Below are positions 1 through 9,561 of a stretch of 64,000 nucleotides of DNA, piece by piece. This DNA is from JAWKWH01 sp965204295 (GTDB lineage Bacteria > Pseudomonadota > Alphaproteobacteria > Rhizobiales > Rhizobiaceae). A program made the translations under genes and the position numbers. The stretch covers positions 496,001 through 560,000 of the forward strand of contig OZ241973.1 of the NCBI GenBank assembly GCA_965204295.1. Reading direction: 5' to 3'. The notes under the pieces are model-generated. The model was not told the DNA's origin and did no database searches. It saw nothing but the letters and a program-made list of their open reading frames with translations. Within the stretch, counting starts at the first letter, position 1, and every line of letters begins with the position of its first letter.

Positions 1-1922
1 CGCAGCAATGTGCGCTTCGCCGCATCCATCGTCGTTTCCTTCAATTGCCTGGGTAGCATTTCGCCCAAACCCTTGAACCTTCCGACGTCGATCTTGCCGC
101 GGCCGGTAAATTCCGTCTCCAGAAGATGATCCTTGTGCGCGTCGTCCCGGGCATAAAGCGTCTTGCCGCCCTGATTGATGCGGTAGAGCGGCGGAACAGC
201 CAGATAAAGATGTCCCCGCCGGATAAGGTCGGGAAGTTCCTGGTAGAAGAAGGTGATCAGCAGGGAGGCGATGTGCGCGCCATCCACATCGGCGTCGGTC
301 ATGATGATCACGCGGTCGTAGCGCAGGTCTTCCTCGCGATATTTTTGACGCGTCCCGCAGCCAAGCGCCTGAATCAGGTCGGCGAGTTGCTGATTGGTCG
401 TTAGTTTTTCCCGTCCGGCGCTGGCGACGTTCAGGATCTTGCCGCGCAACGGCAGAATCGCCTGCATCCGCCGGTCGCGCGCCTGCTTTGCGGAACCGCC
501 GGCGGAATCGCCCTCGACGATGAACAATTCCGCTCCCGCCGCTGCGCCTTGCGTACAGTCGGCAAGTTTGCCGGGCAGGCGCAATTTGCGGACCGCGCTT
601 TTGCGGACGACTTCCTTTTCCTGTCTCCGCCGAACCCGTTCATCTGCACGGGCAATCACCCATTCCAGCAGTTTGGTGGCTTGTTGCGGGCTGTCGGCCA
701 ACCAGTGATCGAACCGGTCGCGCACGGCGGCTTCGACGATGCGGCCCGCCTCCGCCGTCGCCAGTCTGTCTTTGGTCTGCCCGACAAACTCGGGCTCGCG
801 GATGAACACGGACAACATGCCTGCCGCCGTAATCATCATGTCGTCATTGGTGATGATCGACGCGCGCTTGTTCGCGGTCAGTTCTCCATATGCCTTCAGG
901 CCGCGCGTCAATGCCGCCCTGAAGCCGGCTTCATGTGCGCCGCCCTCCGGAGTCGGAACCGTATTGCAGTAGGAATTCATGAAACCGTCGCCGCCATGCC
1001 AAATTATCGCCCACTCGACCGAGCCATGGCCGCCTCGCTTGTCGCTCTTGCCGGCGAACACCTCTGCCGTCACCTGATGTTCATTACCCAGACCGGCGAC
1101 GAGATAGTCCTTCAAACCGCCCGGAAAGTGGAACGTGGCCTTGTCCGGCGTTTCATCCTTCCCGCCAATCAGGGATGGAGCGCAAATCCAGCGAATTTCG
1201 ACGCCGCCGAAAAGATAAGCTTTCGACCGGGCCATGCGGTACAGACGCGCCGGCTCGAATTTCGTCTTGGCGCCGAAAATCTCCGCGTCCGGATGAAACC
1301 TCACCCTGGTCCCGCGCCGGTTGTGAACTTCTCCAAGATCCTCCAGCCCGCCCGCCGGCGCGCCTCTCGAAAATTTTTGACGGTAGAGCCGTCGCCCGCG
1401 CGCGACCTCCACCTCCAGCGTGTCCGACAACGCATTGACGACCGAGACGCCGACGCCATGCAGACCGCCCGATGTTTCGTAAACCCCGGAGTCGAACTTC
1501 CCACCCGCATGCAGCGTGGTCATGACGACCTCAAGCGCCGATTTCGCCTTGTATTTCGGATGCGGGTCGACAGGGATGCCCCGACCGTTGTCCGTGACGG
1601 ACAAAAACCCGTCGGAATCGAGTTCGACCTCGATGTAGCTGGCATGTCCTGCCACCGCCTCGTCCATCGAATTGTCGATGACTTCGGCGAACAGGTGGTG
1701 CAGCGCCTTTTCGTCGGTTCCGCCGATATACATGCCGGGGCGGCGGCGCACGGGCTCAAGCCCTTCGAGAACCTCGATGTCGGCGGCGCTATATCCTTCG
1801 CCCTGCCGCCGGGCCCGTTTTTTGCGCGAAACAGGCACCGGTCCCGGCGCGGCCGCTTCCGGCGCGTCGATTTCAGCAAACAGGTCCGCGGCGTCGTCTG
1901 TCACGAGGTGTCGTTCCGGCAT
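1..1922 (-). CDS. parE: DNA topoisomerase IV subunit B (3'-truncated by window)
   Basis: Reading the minus strand gives a continuous ParE protein, about 640 codons, that runs off the left edge. Visible GHKL-ATPase landmarks are the stretch RRRPGMYIGGTDEKALHHL, the VIDNSMDEA motif, DNGRGIPVDPHPKY and GGLHGVGVSVVNALS. Further on come the TOPRIM signatures EGDSAGGSAKQ and MTDADVDGAHI. The last visible residues (KETTMDAAKRTLLR) lie roughly 40-50 residues before the usual C-terminus. With ParC it forms the type II topoisomerase that unlinks daughter chromosomes. I chose the ATG at 1922; an in-frame GTG at 1904 (VTDDAADLF) is an alternative start. ParE rather than GyrB is favoured by the ending and by the short TOPRIM-to-end spacing, but this is a family-level judgement. 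Confidence 0.93.
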   Translation of the reverse strand, partial: MPERHLVTDDAADLFAEIDAPEAAAPGPVPVSRKKRARRQGEGYSAADIEVLEGLEPVRRRPGMYIGGTDEKALHHLFAEVIDNSMDEAVAGHASYIEVELDSDGFLSVTDNGRGIPVDPHPKYKAKSALEVVMTTLHAGGKFDSGVYETSGGLHGVGVSVVNALSDTLEVEVARGRRLYRQKFSRGAPAGGLEDLGEVHNRRGTRVRFHPDAEIFGAKTKFEPARLYRMARSKAYLFGGVEIRWICAPSLIGGKDETPDKATFHFPGGLKDYLVAGLGNEHQVTAEVFAGKSDKRGGHGSVEWAIIWHGGDGFMNSYCNTVPTPEGGAHEAGFRAALTRGLKAYGELTANKRASIITNDDMMITAAGMLSVFIREPEFVGQTKDRLATAEAGRIVEAAVRDRFDHWLADSPQQATKLLEWVIARADERVRRRQEKEVVRKSAVRKLRLPGKLADCTQGAAAGAELFIVEGDSAGGSAKQARDRRMQAILPLRGKILNVASAGREKLTTNQQLADLIQALGCGTRQKYREEDLRYDRVIIMTDADVDGAHIASLLITFFYQELPDLIRRGHLYLAVPPLYRINQGGKTLYARDDAHKDHLLETEFTGRGKIDVGRFKGLGEMLPRQLKETTMDAAKRTLL

Positions 1923-2094
1923 CTGGCGAATCACCCGGATGTTGTCATGGTTTGGCGCATGATGCGACCGACCTTCACGACACCCGGGTTAACGGGAGGT
2001 AAATTCGCGATGCGGCCTTTCAGGAGCATTTGTAATGGACCGCCAACCATCCTACTCGATATAGGCCCTGGTTAAGCCGATTGATCCCGGGTTG

Positions 2095-2717
2095 TCAGGG
2101 AATCACCCGTACAGTCAGAGCGGCATTAGTCAATCCGGCGGTAAACCGTGCCGCCGGACCGTGAGCGTGATCGGCAATTTTCCTCAATCCCCCGGAACCA
2201 TGCCGGATCGCATAGGCGGCGGATATAGTGGCGAGCAGAGCCTGAGCGGTGCAGATGTTTGAAGTCGCCTTGTCGCATCGGATATGCCGCTCTTTTGTCT
2301 GCGACGCCAAACGGTAACCGGGTCTACCTTTCGTATCGGCCGATTGATCAACGATGCGGCCCGGCATCAGCCGTGCAAGCGCGTCGGATACCGCCATATA
2401 TAGGCCGCATGAGGTCCGCCATAACCGAGCGGCACGCCAAATCGCCGCATTGAGCCGACGGCGATATCCGTGCCGCAGTCAGTCGGCGGCTTTGTTGGTA
2501 CGAGGCCCGGCGGGTCCGCCACGGCAACGACAAGGGCGGCGGAGGTTGCTGCCTCTTCGACACGCCGAGCGATGCCAGTCTCAAGGCCGTTAATGACGGT
2601 GCCAAGCTTCTCCGCGCGGCGGGCCGCGTTCTTCTCAAGGCTGATGACCTCTGCGGATGTGAGCAGCTTTCCGGGCGGTGGTAGGGGTGTTGTGTTGTTG
2701 GCGGCTGGTCGATTCAC
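2095..2717 (-). pseudogene. gcvP: Remnant of glycine dehydrogenase (decarboxylating), GcvP
   Basis: Two overlapping minus-strand frames together read as an internal piece of GcvP, the PLP-dependent P-protein of the glycine cleavage system. The first frame has VVAVADPPGLVPTKPP followed by TDIAVGSMRRFGVPLGYGGPHAAYI. The match then continues in another frame from about position 2397 with AVSDALARLMPGRIVDQSADTKG, YRLASQTKERHIRCDKATSNIC and TAQALLATISAAYAIRHG. GcvP is normally about 950 residues, so only around 160 remain, with one frameshift and no proper ends. The upstream part of the first frame (residues before VVAVADPP) is too diverged to align with confidence. The fragment is non-functional, and the glycine cleavage genes presumably lie elsewhere or are lost. 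Confidence 0.82.
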
Positions 2718-2873
2718 TGGTCAAGGCTTCTCTGCTTGGAGCCGCCAGTGTGCTTGCACCCTCCGCTGGGTGGCATGATCCTAAAGAAAAGTACCTTGCG
2801 AGTGTGGTGTGTCAAAACTGGTTTCTATTGTTGTAGCTATTTGTAATATTAGATTTTTATTGGCGATGCGCGC

Positions 2874-3449
2874 TCAAGATTTCCGCCTCTCACCGCCGAT
2901 CCTTGCCTGATCAGAGAGAATTTCAATGGACCGCTCGTGTTCAATGGCCGAAAGTAAAGCCCGAATGAGATCCTCGCGGTTAAGTTTTTGGAGACGTGAA
3001 TCGTGTATTCCAAATCGGACACTTCCGATCAGCGCTAACTGCTTCCTACTGGTTATTTCACTGCCTATTCGGTTAAGAATTTCTTCTTTTGTCAACAACG
3101 CAGCTTCATCCGACGAAAGTTCGGGTTCCGTAGCGGCAGAGCTGCTAATGTTTGGAAGTGCCTGCGATAACGACTTTGCCGTTTCTTTTCTTGTCCACAA
3201 CGTGGCTTCATCCGATGGAATTTCAGGTTCCGCAGTGACAGAATTGCGGATGATTGAAAGAGCGTCCGATACTGAGTTTGCCTTTGAAGTAATCAGGAAA
3301 TCGGCCAACTCTCTCAAAGAAGCACTTAGAGCCCGGTTTCCGGTTTTTGCGTCCCCAGTGAGTGAGGCCAGCCTAGCCAAGTATCGACCTAATTCGCCAG
3401 CGTTTATATCATTCGATTGGGGCGATTTTTTGCGCATATATACTTTCAC
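2874..3449 (-). CDS. Hypothetical protein coupled to ParA-like ATPase
   Basis: This is a 191-residue soluble protein of unknown function. Its GTG start at 3449 lies inside the stop of the upstream parA-like gene (GTGA overlap of 4 nt), the arrangement of translationally coupled parA-partner pairs; an ATG at 3437 (residue 5) is a possible alternative. The protein has a charged N-terminus, a predicted helical first half (GRYLARLASL, LRELADFL) and an arginine/lysine-rich tail. Residues about 70-125 contain two copies of a roughly 34-residue repeat: TAEPEIPSDEATLWTRKE and ATEPELSSDEAALLTKEE. The repeat is also visible in the DNA, with copies starting near 3091 and 3193. No ParB HTH or ParB nuclease motif is visible. 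Base composition is lower in GC than the flanking core genes, suggesting acquisition. Confidence 0.7.
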   Translation of the reverse strand: MKVYMRKKSPQSNDINAGELGRYLARLASLTGDAKTGNRALSASLRELADFLITSKANSVSDALSIIRNSVTAEPEIPSDEATLWTRKETAKSLSQALPNISSSAATEPELSSDEAALLTKEEILNRIGSEITSRKQLALIGSVRFGIHDSRLQKLNREDLIRALLSAIEHERSIEILSDQARIGGERRKS

Positions 3450-4375
3450 AGTGTGTCTATCCTTATCTTCAAAGCATCGGTGAGTCGCCGATACATCCCG
3501 TCAATATCTCTTCCGCCAATGTTCTGCGTGTTAGAACGTTCATAAACGGGAACGCCCTCCGCGAGGGCTTGTGAAACCCCTGTTCCCGCCTCAATGTAGG
3601 GCTTTCAAGGTGGTTTCCCCAAGTTCGTTTCAGAGAAGACAGGTGTTGAGTATGGTCGTTTATATAGCCTGAATGAGCTGGGCCACTCGTCTGAATTCTT
3701 GTTATCGCCAAGCCAGTCAATTTCGTATCAGGCACATACATGCCTCTTGGCGTTCCTCCCATGGCCGCAAGCGCTGTTAGCCGTTTGTCGATGCCATTTT
3801 TCACCATGTTGACCAGATGGGGCGCTCCGCGTTCCATGACTGCTTCTGGTACAATGGGAATGATGTAGCCATGGCTGGCCGCAATAGCGTTCTGAGAAAC
3901 AATCTTAGTTGCTGGAGGACAGTCAAAAAATGATGTAATCGAAGTCAGCGTCAACTCCAGTTTCCTCCAACCACTTGCACACCAGCGTCCGCTTATCCCA
4001 TTCAGACTGGATGGCATTTCCGTGGTGAGAAGCTGTTAATTCGATTTCCACATCATCCAACTCCAAATCTGCCGGAACGATCATTAGGTTTGGGTAATTC
4101 TGTAACTCCCATGAATTCCGCCGCTCGCAGATAATTTCCTTTCCGGGCATGTTCTGGCTTTGGCCGACAAAAGGCTTGAACACCTCTTTCACCGATTTAG
4201 CAAACTTTAAAACCTCTTTCCATTTTCTCGCACCAAGGCAGACAATTGACAGACTGATTTGGTGATCCATGTCGATCAATAGCACCTTTGCTTTATGATA
4301 CCAGGTCAGTCCTGCGGCCAAATTAAAGGAGAGCGTTGTCTTCCCGACGTCCCCTTTAAAGTTGATGATGCTCAC
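3446..4375 (-). pseudogene. ParA/Soj-family ATPase, disrupted by two frameshifts
   Basis: The conceptual protein is a MinD/ParA-type ATPase of about 305 residues. The first frame (4375 to 3923) has a deviant Walker A, FKGDVGKTT, where the family usually has KGGVGKT. It then has LLIDMDHQ (Walker A') and ends DADFDYIIF-stop at a run of six T. Dropping one T restores IFDCPPATKIVSQNAIAASHGYI and the family signatures IPIVPEAVMERG and VPDTKLTGLAITRIQTSGPAHSGYINDHT. Near position 3605 the frame shifts again, and another frame continues YIEAGTGVSQALAEGVPVYE, NTQNIGGRDIDGMYRRLTDALKIRIDTL-stop. That stop at 3446-3448 overlaps the GTG of the downstream gene. The start is GTG; an upstream in-frame TGA excludes extension. 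Either the gene is decaying or the homopolymers were miscalled. Confidence 0.85.
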
Positions 4376-4484
4376 ATTTCACAATCCAACAAGCTGCCCT
4401 TTGGAAACACTCAATAAGACTAATGCAATCAACAAGGAAACGCAATACGGCGAGCCGAAATATGATGAAACGCTTGGTCATCAA

Positions 4485-4706
4485 TCACGTTTGACAACCC
4501 CTGAACCCCTCCCGCACGGCCTCGGGCGTCACATCCCGAATCTCAACATCCCGCAAGAAGTCTTCTACGCTCCGCTTCTCAGAGACCAGTTGACGTTCAG
4601 CTTCGCCTCAAGCGTGAATCACCCCCAAATTCATCCCGATTTGCAGCCCTTGTTCGACAAAATCGCGTGAACGGGAATCCGTGTCATCAGCGTTGTCCGA
4701 GTGGCG
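4485..4706 (-). other. Degraded coding-like stretch, same frame as the gene at 4707-5192
   Basis: On the minus strand, in the same frame and directly after the TAA of the 4707-5192 reading frame, a protein-like sequence continues. It reads DNADDTDSRSRDFVEQGL, then MNLGVIHA, a TGA, then GEAERQLVSEKRSVEDFL and DVEIRDVTPEAVREGFRGCQ before a TGA at 4485. The charged helical composition looks coding rather than random. I do not recognise the family. It may be the decayed 3' part of the preceding gene or a separate remnant. The surrounding 4376-4706 segment holds no other gene that I can support. Confidence 0.3.
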
Positions 4707-5192
4707 TTAAAGCCGCTGCAATTCCGTTTCAAGGCATTCGATTATCGCGTCGGTTTTTTCGCACAAGCCCTTCATCTGCTCCAGGTGACCGCGCAGCAGA
4801 CTGACGATATCCGAATTCAGATTGTCATTCGGCGCATCGCCGACGCCATCATGGATCAGCCAGGGTAGGCTTATATTCAGGCGGTTTCGATGCCCGGACG
4901 CCGTGCGAAATGCCGGCAATCGTCGCCAGAAGGTTGGCGTGCGGTTCGGAGCGATCACATTCCCATGATTACAAAGTCGTTGCGCGGTTGTCATGCCGCA
5001 AGCCTCGCGGGCGGGCGCAAGCCGGCCGACAAGCGTATCGCTGTCTCCGGCGGAGTTGTAAATGTTGAACGCGCCGATATCGACGCCGAGTGTGTCCGTG
5101 CGGTTTATTACTAACCGTCCCTGGGAGGATTTGTTGTCGCTCCATCGTTCGTCCGCGACGATGAAGCTGTAGACGCTCTCGACCCGATACAC
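4707..5192 (-). CDS. Hypothetical protein, possibly a fragment
   Basis: This reading frame encodes 161 residues and lies just downstream of fghA on the same strand. The N-terminal half (YRVESVYSFIVADERWSD, RTDTLGVDIGAFNIYNSAGD) looks like genuine protein. The middle (NRTPTFWRRLPAFRTASGHRN) is low-complexity, and the C-terminal part (NDNLNSDIVSLLRGHLEQMK, CEKTDAIIECLETELQRL) is a predicted coiled-coil-like helix. I do not recognise a family. No convincing ribosome-binding site precedes the ATG, and the coding signal seems to run past the stop into 4485-4706. The gene may therefore be a composite of decayed pieces. Confidence 0.35.
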   Translation of the reverse strand: MYRVESVYSFIVADERWSDNKSSQGRLVINRTDTLGVDIGAFNIYNSAGDSDTLVGRLAPAREACGMTTAQRLCNHGNVIAPNRTPTFWRRLPAFRTASGHRNRLNISLPWLIHDGVGDAPNDNLNSDIVSLLRGHLEQMKGLCEKTDAIIECLETELQRL

Positions 5193-5204
5193 CGACGGCA
5201 GTCC

Positions 5205-6041
5205 TCAATCGCCAAGACGATCCGCGTGCCAGCGCAGGTGGTCGTCCATGAACGTCGAGATAAAGTGGTATGAGTGGTCATACCCTTCCTGCATCCGCAG
5301 TGTCAGGTCGATACCGGCATTTTCGCATGCATCGACCAGCAACCATGGTCTCAGACCGTCATTCAGAAATCCGTCCGCGTCACCCTGGTCGACTAGGAAT
5401 TCCGGAAATCGGGCGCCGTCCTCGATGAGCTGACAGGCGTCGCAGGTCCGCCAGTTCTTCCGGTTCTCGCCCAGATAGCGGGCGAATGCTCCTGACGACC
5501 AGTCGGCGGTCGACGGATTGACAATCGGCGCAAACGCCGAACAGCTCTTGAAACGGTCGGGGTTTTTGAGCGCGATGGTCAAGGCGCCGTGGCCGCCCAT
5601 CGAATGACCGAAGATCGCTTGCCGATCCATGTCCGCGGGGAACTTGTCCGCGACAAGTCCCGGCAATTCATCGGTGATGTAGGAATGCATGCGATAGTTC
5701 CTGCGCCACGGTTCCCGTGTCGCGTCGAGGTAAAAACCGGAACCGGAACCGAACCGCCAGTCGTCCGCTTCATCCGGGACGTTTTCACCGCGCGGACTGG
5801 TGTCCGGACAGACAATGATCAAACCGAGTTCGGCCGCGGTTCGCCGGTATTCTCCCTTGTCCATCACGTTGGCATGCGTGCAGGTGAGCCCGGAGAGATA
5901 CCAGACCACGGGGCAGGGGCCGTCTTGGGCCTGCGGCGGCGCGAAAACCGCAAACGTCATCCCGCAGCCGCAAGCGTTGGAATCATGACTGTAAACGCCC
6001 TGGATGCCGCCGTGAGCCTTTGAAGCGGATACGGTTTTCAA
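5205..6041 (-). CDS. fghA: S-formylglutathione hydrolase
   Basis: This is a 278-residue serine esterase of the esterase D family. It hydrolyses S-formylglutathione to formate and glutathione, the second step of glutathione-dependent formaldehyde detoxification. The nucleophile motif GHSMGGHGA places Ser at about residue 147. The oxyanion region YLSGLTC, the acid-bearing DQGDAD and the C-terminal YDHSYHF with the catalytic His are all present, and length is normal. The start is TTG at 6041, overlapping the TGA of the upstream yaiI frame, with an AGGA sequence about 10 nt upstream, so the two genes are coupled. The pathway partner frmA lies 1.3 kb upstream on the same strand. The enzyme looks intact and cytosolic. 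Confidence 0.95.
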   Translation of the reverse strand: MKTVSASKAHGGIQGVYSHDSNACGCGMTFAVFAPPQAQDGPCPVVWYLSGLTCTHANVMDKGEYRRTAAELGLIIVCPDTSPRGENVPDEADDWRFGSGSGFYLDATREPWRRNYRMHSYITDELPGLVADKFPADMDRQAIFGHSMGGHGALTIALKNPDRFKSCSAFAPIVNPSTADWSSGAFARYLGENRKNWRTCDACQLIEDGARFPEFLVDQGDADGFLNDGLRPWLLVDACENAGIDLTLRMQEGYDHSYHFISTFMDDHLRWHADRLGD

Positions 6042-6623
6042 TTCTGTTGTCCTGTTTCGCCGGTTTTCGGTGCGTGACGGATAGCCTGTTCTAGAGCCTG
6101 AAGGAAGGCGGAACGGTCACGGGGCGAAAATGCCGCATTGTACACCCTGATTTCGCCCGCCTCGCGCAAACCCTGCTTCAAATCGCGCATGGCCACGGCC
6201 ATTCCGATTGTTTTCTCGTCAAATGCCTTGCCGGTGGGTCCGATGACCTGCGCACCGGCTTCGATGCATCGTGCGGCGAGCGGCACATCGGAGGTCACGA
6301 CAATGCTCGACGATGTCGCGCGCGCGGCGATCCAGTCGTCGGCCGCGTCAAATCCCGCGCCGACAATGACATTCTCCACCAGTGGATCGCGGGATGGCCT
6401 CAAACCGCCATGATGTCGCGCGCGCGGCGATCCAGTCGTCGGCCGCGTCAAATCCCGCGCCGACAATGACATTCTCCACCAGTGGATCGCGGGATGGCCT
6501 CAAACCGCCATTCGCCACAAAGACAACCTTCAATCCCCTGCGTTCGGCAACTTTCAGGATCTCGGGTTTGACCGGACAGGCATCGGCATCGACGAGAACG
6601 CACTGCGCCGAGGGCTTGCTCAC
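6038..6623 (-). pseudogene. yaiI: YaiI/UPF0178 (DUF188) family protein broken by tandem duplication
   Basis: The start at 6623 gives the conserved YaiI N-terminus CVLVDADACPVKPEILKVAE, then VFVANGGLRPSRDP and VENVIVGAGFDAADDWI. An exact 100-bp tandem duplication (6312-6511) then throws the ribosome out of frame, and translation ends shortly after the second junction. The second frame carries the rest of the family: SSSIVVTSDVPLAARCIEAGA, VIGPTGKAFDEKTIG and the C-terminal NAAFSPRDRSAFLQAL. Removing one repeat copy restores a normal protein of about 160 residues. The family is a PIN-like fold predicted nuclease of unknown physiological role. The stop overlaps the fghA start, so the 3' frame still abuts fghA. 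The copy in this assembly cannot make the full protein. Confidence 0.93.
6312..6511. repeat. Perfect 100-bp tandem duplication inside yaiI
   Basis: Positions 6312-6411 and 6412-6511 are identical as far as I can read, base for base. The unit begins gatgtcgcgcgcgcggcg and ends tcaaaccgccat. A length of 100 is not a multiple of three, so the duplication itself causes the yaiI frameshift. The identity of the copies indicates either a very recent event or an assembly artefact. Confidence 0.97.
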
Positions 6624-6727
6624 TTCGGCTTCAGGCCCGCCTGTCGCGGATACAGGGTTTCCGGTGCAATCCGCCGTCCGCCGATTTGGAGAAACGAGTC
6701 ATCATCAACCATAACGATTCCTCCCGA

Positions 6728-7232
6728 TTACCAGTTACATGCCTCTCGTACAGGCTTTATAGCTTCCCGCAAACCGGATATATCAAACCCGAACCCCATA
6801 CCTCCATTATATACCATATCAACTAACAAGATGTTCCTATCAAGCAATTCCTTGGCAAACTCGATAGCATGATCGTCAGTGGGAAACTCCACGGATTTAT
6901 TCCCATACTCAGATATAACCAACTGAGATTTCATATCCCCTCCATCTACACAATAAACCAAACTAACCAAACTACTTCCAGGAACATCAATATCGAAATG
7001 AGAAGTATGAAAATTCAATAATATATAATTATATCGTTTACCAGTACACTGGATATACAATACTGCCTTCTCGGCTCTAAAATCATCAGATTCCACATAT
7101 ACTGTAATAGTCTCCTTACCAGTAATTCTCTTAATGGAAATGTGGGATTTCCATGAACCGGTATCGGCATGGAACGGGGTCTGTGAAACACAGACCCCCC
7201 AAAGCCGTTGAAATCAACAACTTCTTAAGCAT
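6728..7232 (-). pseudogene. AT-rich secreted hypothetical protein with frameshift in signal-peptide region
   Basis: The frame from 7096 down gives 122 residues without a start signal, but coding clearly extends upstream. An ATG at 7232, preceded by an AAAGGA Shine-Dalgarno 9 nt away, begins a signal peptide, MLKKLLISTALGGLCFTDP. At a CCCC run (7176-7179) the frame changes. Removing one C gives FHADTGSWKSHISIKRITGK, then the long frame to FDISGLREAIKPVREACNW. The mature start after FHA would fit signal peptidase I. The conceptual protein is about 167 residues, probably periplasmic; its ending GLREAIKPVREACNW resembles small exported alphaproteobacterial proteins of unknown function. The segment is markedly AT-richer than the genes on either side, suggesting an inserted gene between frmA and yaiI. 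Confidence 0.7.
7176..7198. repeat. Perfect 10-bp-stem hairpin over the frameshift site
   Basis: The plus strand reads ggggtctgtg, loop aaa, cacagacccc, a perfect stem of ten base pairs. It lies within the signal-peptide codons of the AT-rich gene, and its GGGG arm is exactly the homopolymer at which the reading frame changes. No U-run follows on either strand, so it is not a canonical intrinsic terminator. Confidence 0.8.
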
Positions 7233-7327
7233 GATCATTTATCCTTTTTTCATTCATTCAATTTCAAGACAGTTTTTTCATACCTGTCTTCCGCATATTT
7301 TAGAGCCTCATAATCGAAATTCCCGTT

Positions 7328-8437
<1,110 letters not shown>

Positions 8438-8621
8438 CGGTGTTTCCCTCCAGACAAACTCGCAAACAACCTTTCAGCTTTTCATAACCGATTCAACCCG
8501 TTCCTGTGAAAGTCGATGGTCGAGCGGCGTGGCCGAACGGCCACGGTCTGCTCAACCGACAAAACAACTTGATTGCCCGGCTATGCGGAAGCAATGTCCG
8601 GTCCGGCAATCGGAGAATCTG

Positions 8622-9560
8622 ATGGCGACCGATGACCAGAACGCCGCGACGCTTGAGGGGCAACATGCCCGTGGCATGACGATCATGGCCGCCGCCATGC
8701 TGATATTGCCCTTGATGGACATCATCGGAAAGTGGCTCGCCACCGTCGATCGGCTGTCGCCCGGTCAAATAGCGCTCGCCCGCTTCCTCGTTCAGTTTGT
8801 CGTTCTTGTGCCGTTGATCGCGGTCATCATCGGCATTTCAGGCCTGCGCCCCCTGCATTTGTGGTCCAACCTGCTCAGGGGCGCGCTGCTCGGTCTGGCG
8901 AGTCTGCTGTTTTTTGTCGCGGTCAAGTACATGCCTGTCGCCGATGCGATCGCGGTATTCTTTGTCGAGCCTTTGTTGCTGACCGCATTGTCCGCCTTGA
9001 TATTGAAGGAAAAGATCGGCTGGCGGCGGCGCATCGCGGTCGCCATCGGGTTCATCGGGGCGCTCATCGTCATTCAACCAAGCTATGAACTGTTCGGGCC
9101 GGTATCGCTGTTGCCGCTTTGCACCGCGGCGCTATTCGCATTCTATCTGATTTTGAACAAACGGCTTGCAATCGATGACAAGCCGGTCGTGATGCAAATG
9201 GTCGCCGGTGCCGGCGCGAGCGTAACGCTCGGACTGGCCGTGTTGGGCGGTACGGCAATCGGGATTGCGGACATGACGCCCGCCATGCCGATCCATGCGA
9301 TTTCCTGGGCATTGCTGGTCATAATCGGACTGCTGTCCGCCGGAGGCCATCTGATGGTCATTCAGGCGTTCAGATATGCGCCGGCCTCGCTTTTGGCGCC
9401 CTTCCAGTATTTCGAGATCGTCACGGCGGCCGGAATCGGTCTTTTGCTGTTTGGCGATTTTCCGACCCCGGCCAAATGGCTCGGCATAGCGATAATCATC
9501 GCGTCGGGGCTTTACACCTTCTGGCGCGAGCGCGAAATCAGAGCGACGGAGGACAACTGA
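8622..9560 (+). CDS. EamA-family (DMT superfamily) transporter
   Basis: This is a 312-residue inner-membrane protein with about ten hydrophobic helices in two EamA halves. The first half includes the hallmark LPLMDIIGKWLA, ALARFLVQFVV and the motif PVADAIAVFFVEPLLLTALSA. The second includes LNKRLAIDDKP and ASLLAPFQYFEIVTAAGIGLLLFGDFP. Members of this family export small metabolites such as amino acids or S-adenosylmethionine; the substrate is not predictable here. I chose the ATG at 8622 because a GGAGA sequence lies 6 nt upstream and the preceding 130 codons of the open frame overlap the frmA promoter region and lack coding character. The downstream ion-channel gene begins two bases after its stop, so the two are probably co-transcribed. 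Confidence 0.88.
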   Translation: MATDDQNAATLEGQHARGMTIMAAAMLILPLMDIIGKWLATVDRLSPGQIALARFLVQFVVLVPLIAVIIGISGLRPLHLWSNLLRGALLGLASLLFFVAVKYMPVADAIAVFFVEPLLLTALSALILKEKIGWRRRIAVAIGFIGALIVIQPSYELFGPVSLLPLCTAALFAFYLILNKRLAIDDKPVVMQMVAGAGASVTLGLAVLGGTAIGIADMTPAMPIHAISWALLVIIGLLSAGGHLMVIQAFRYAPASLLAPFQYFEIVTAAGIGLLLFGDFPTPAKWLGIAIIIASGLYTFWREREIRATEDN

Positions 9561-9561
9561 A

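Noticed and set aside
549..2075. Long plus-strand open frame of 508 codons at the left end
   Set aside because: It is the antisense of parE, which gives a textbook protein on the minus strand; the plus frame has arginine-rich, low-information sequence.
2000..2100. Short plus-strand ORF starting ATG at about 2035 with an AGGAG upstream
   Set aside because: It ends after nine codons and shows no continuation; too little to call a gene.
3920..3935. Programmed ribosomal frameshift at the T6 run of the parA-like gene
   Set aside because: A second frameshift downstream has no slippery sequence, so mutation or sequencing error is the simpler explanation; kept only as an alternative.
7176..7198. 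Hairpin considered as intrinsic terminator of frmA
   Set aside because: No U-run follows on either strand and it lies within codons of a signal peptide 130 nt past the frmA stop.
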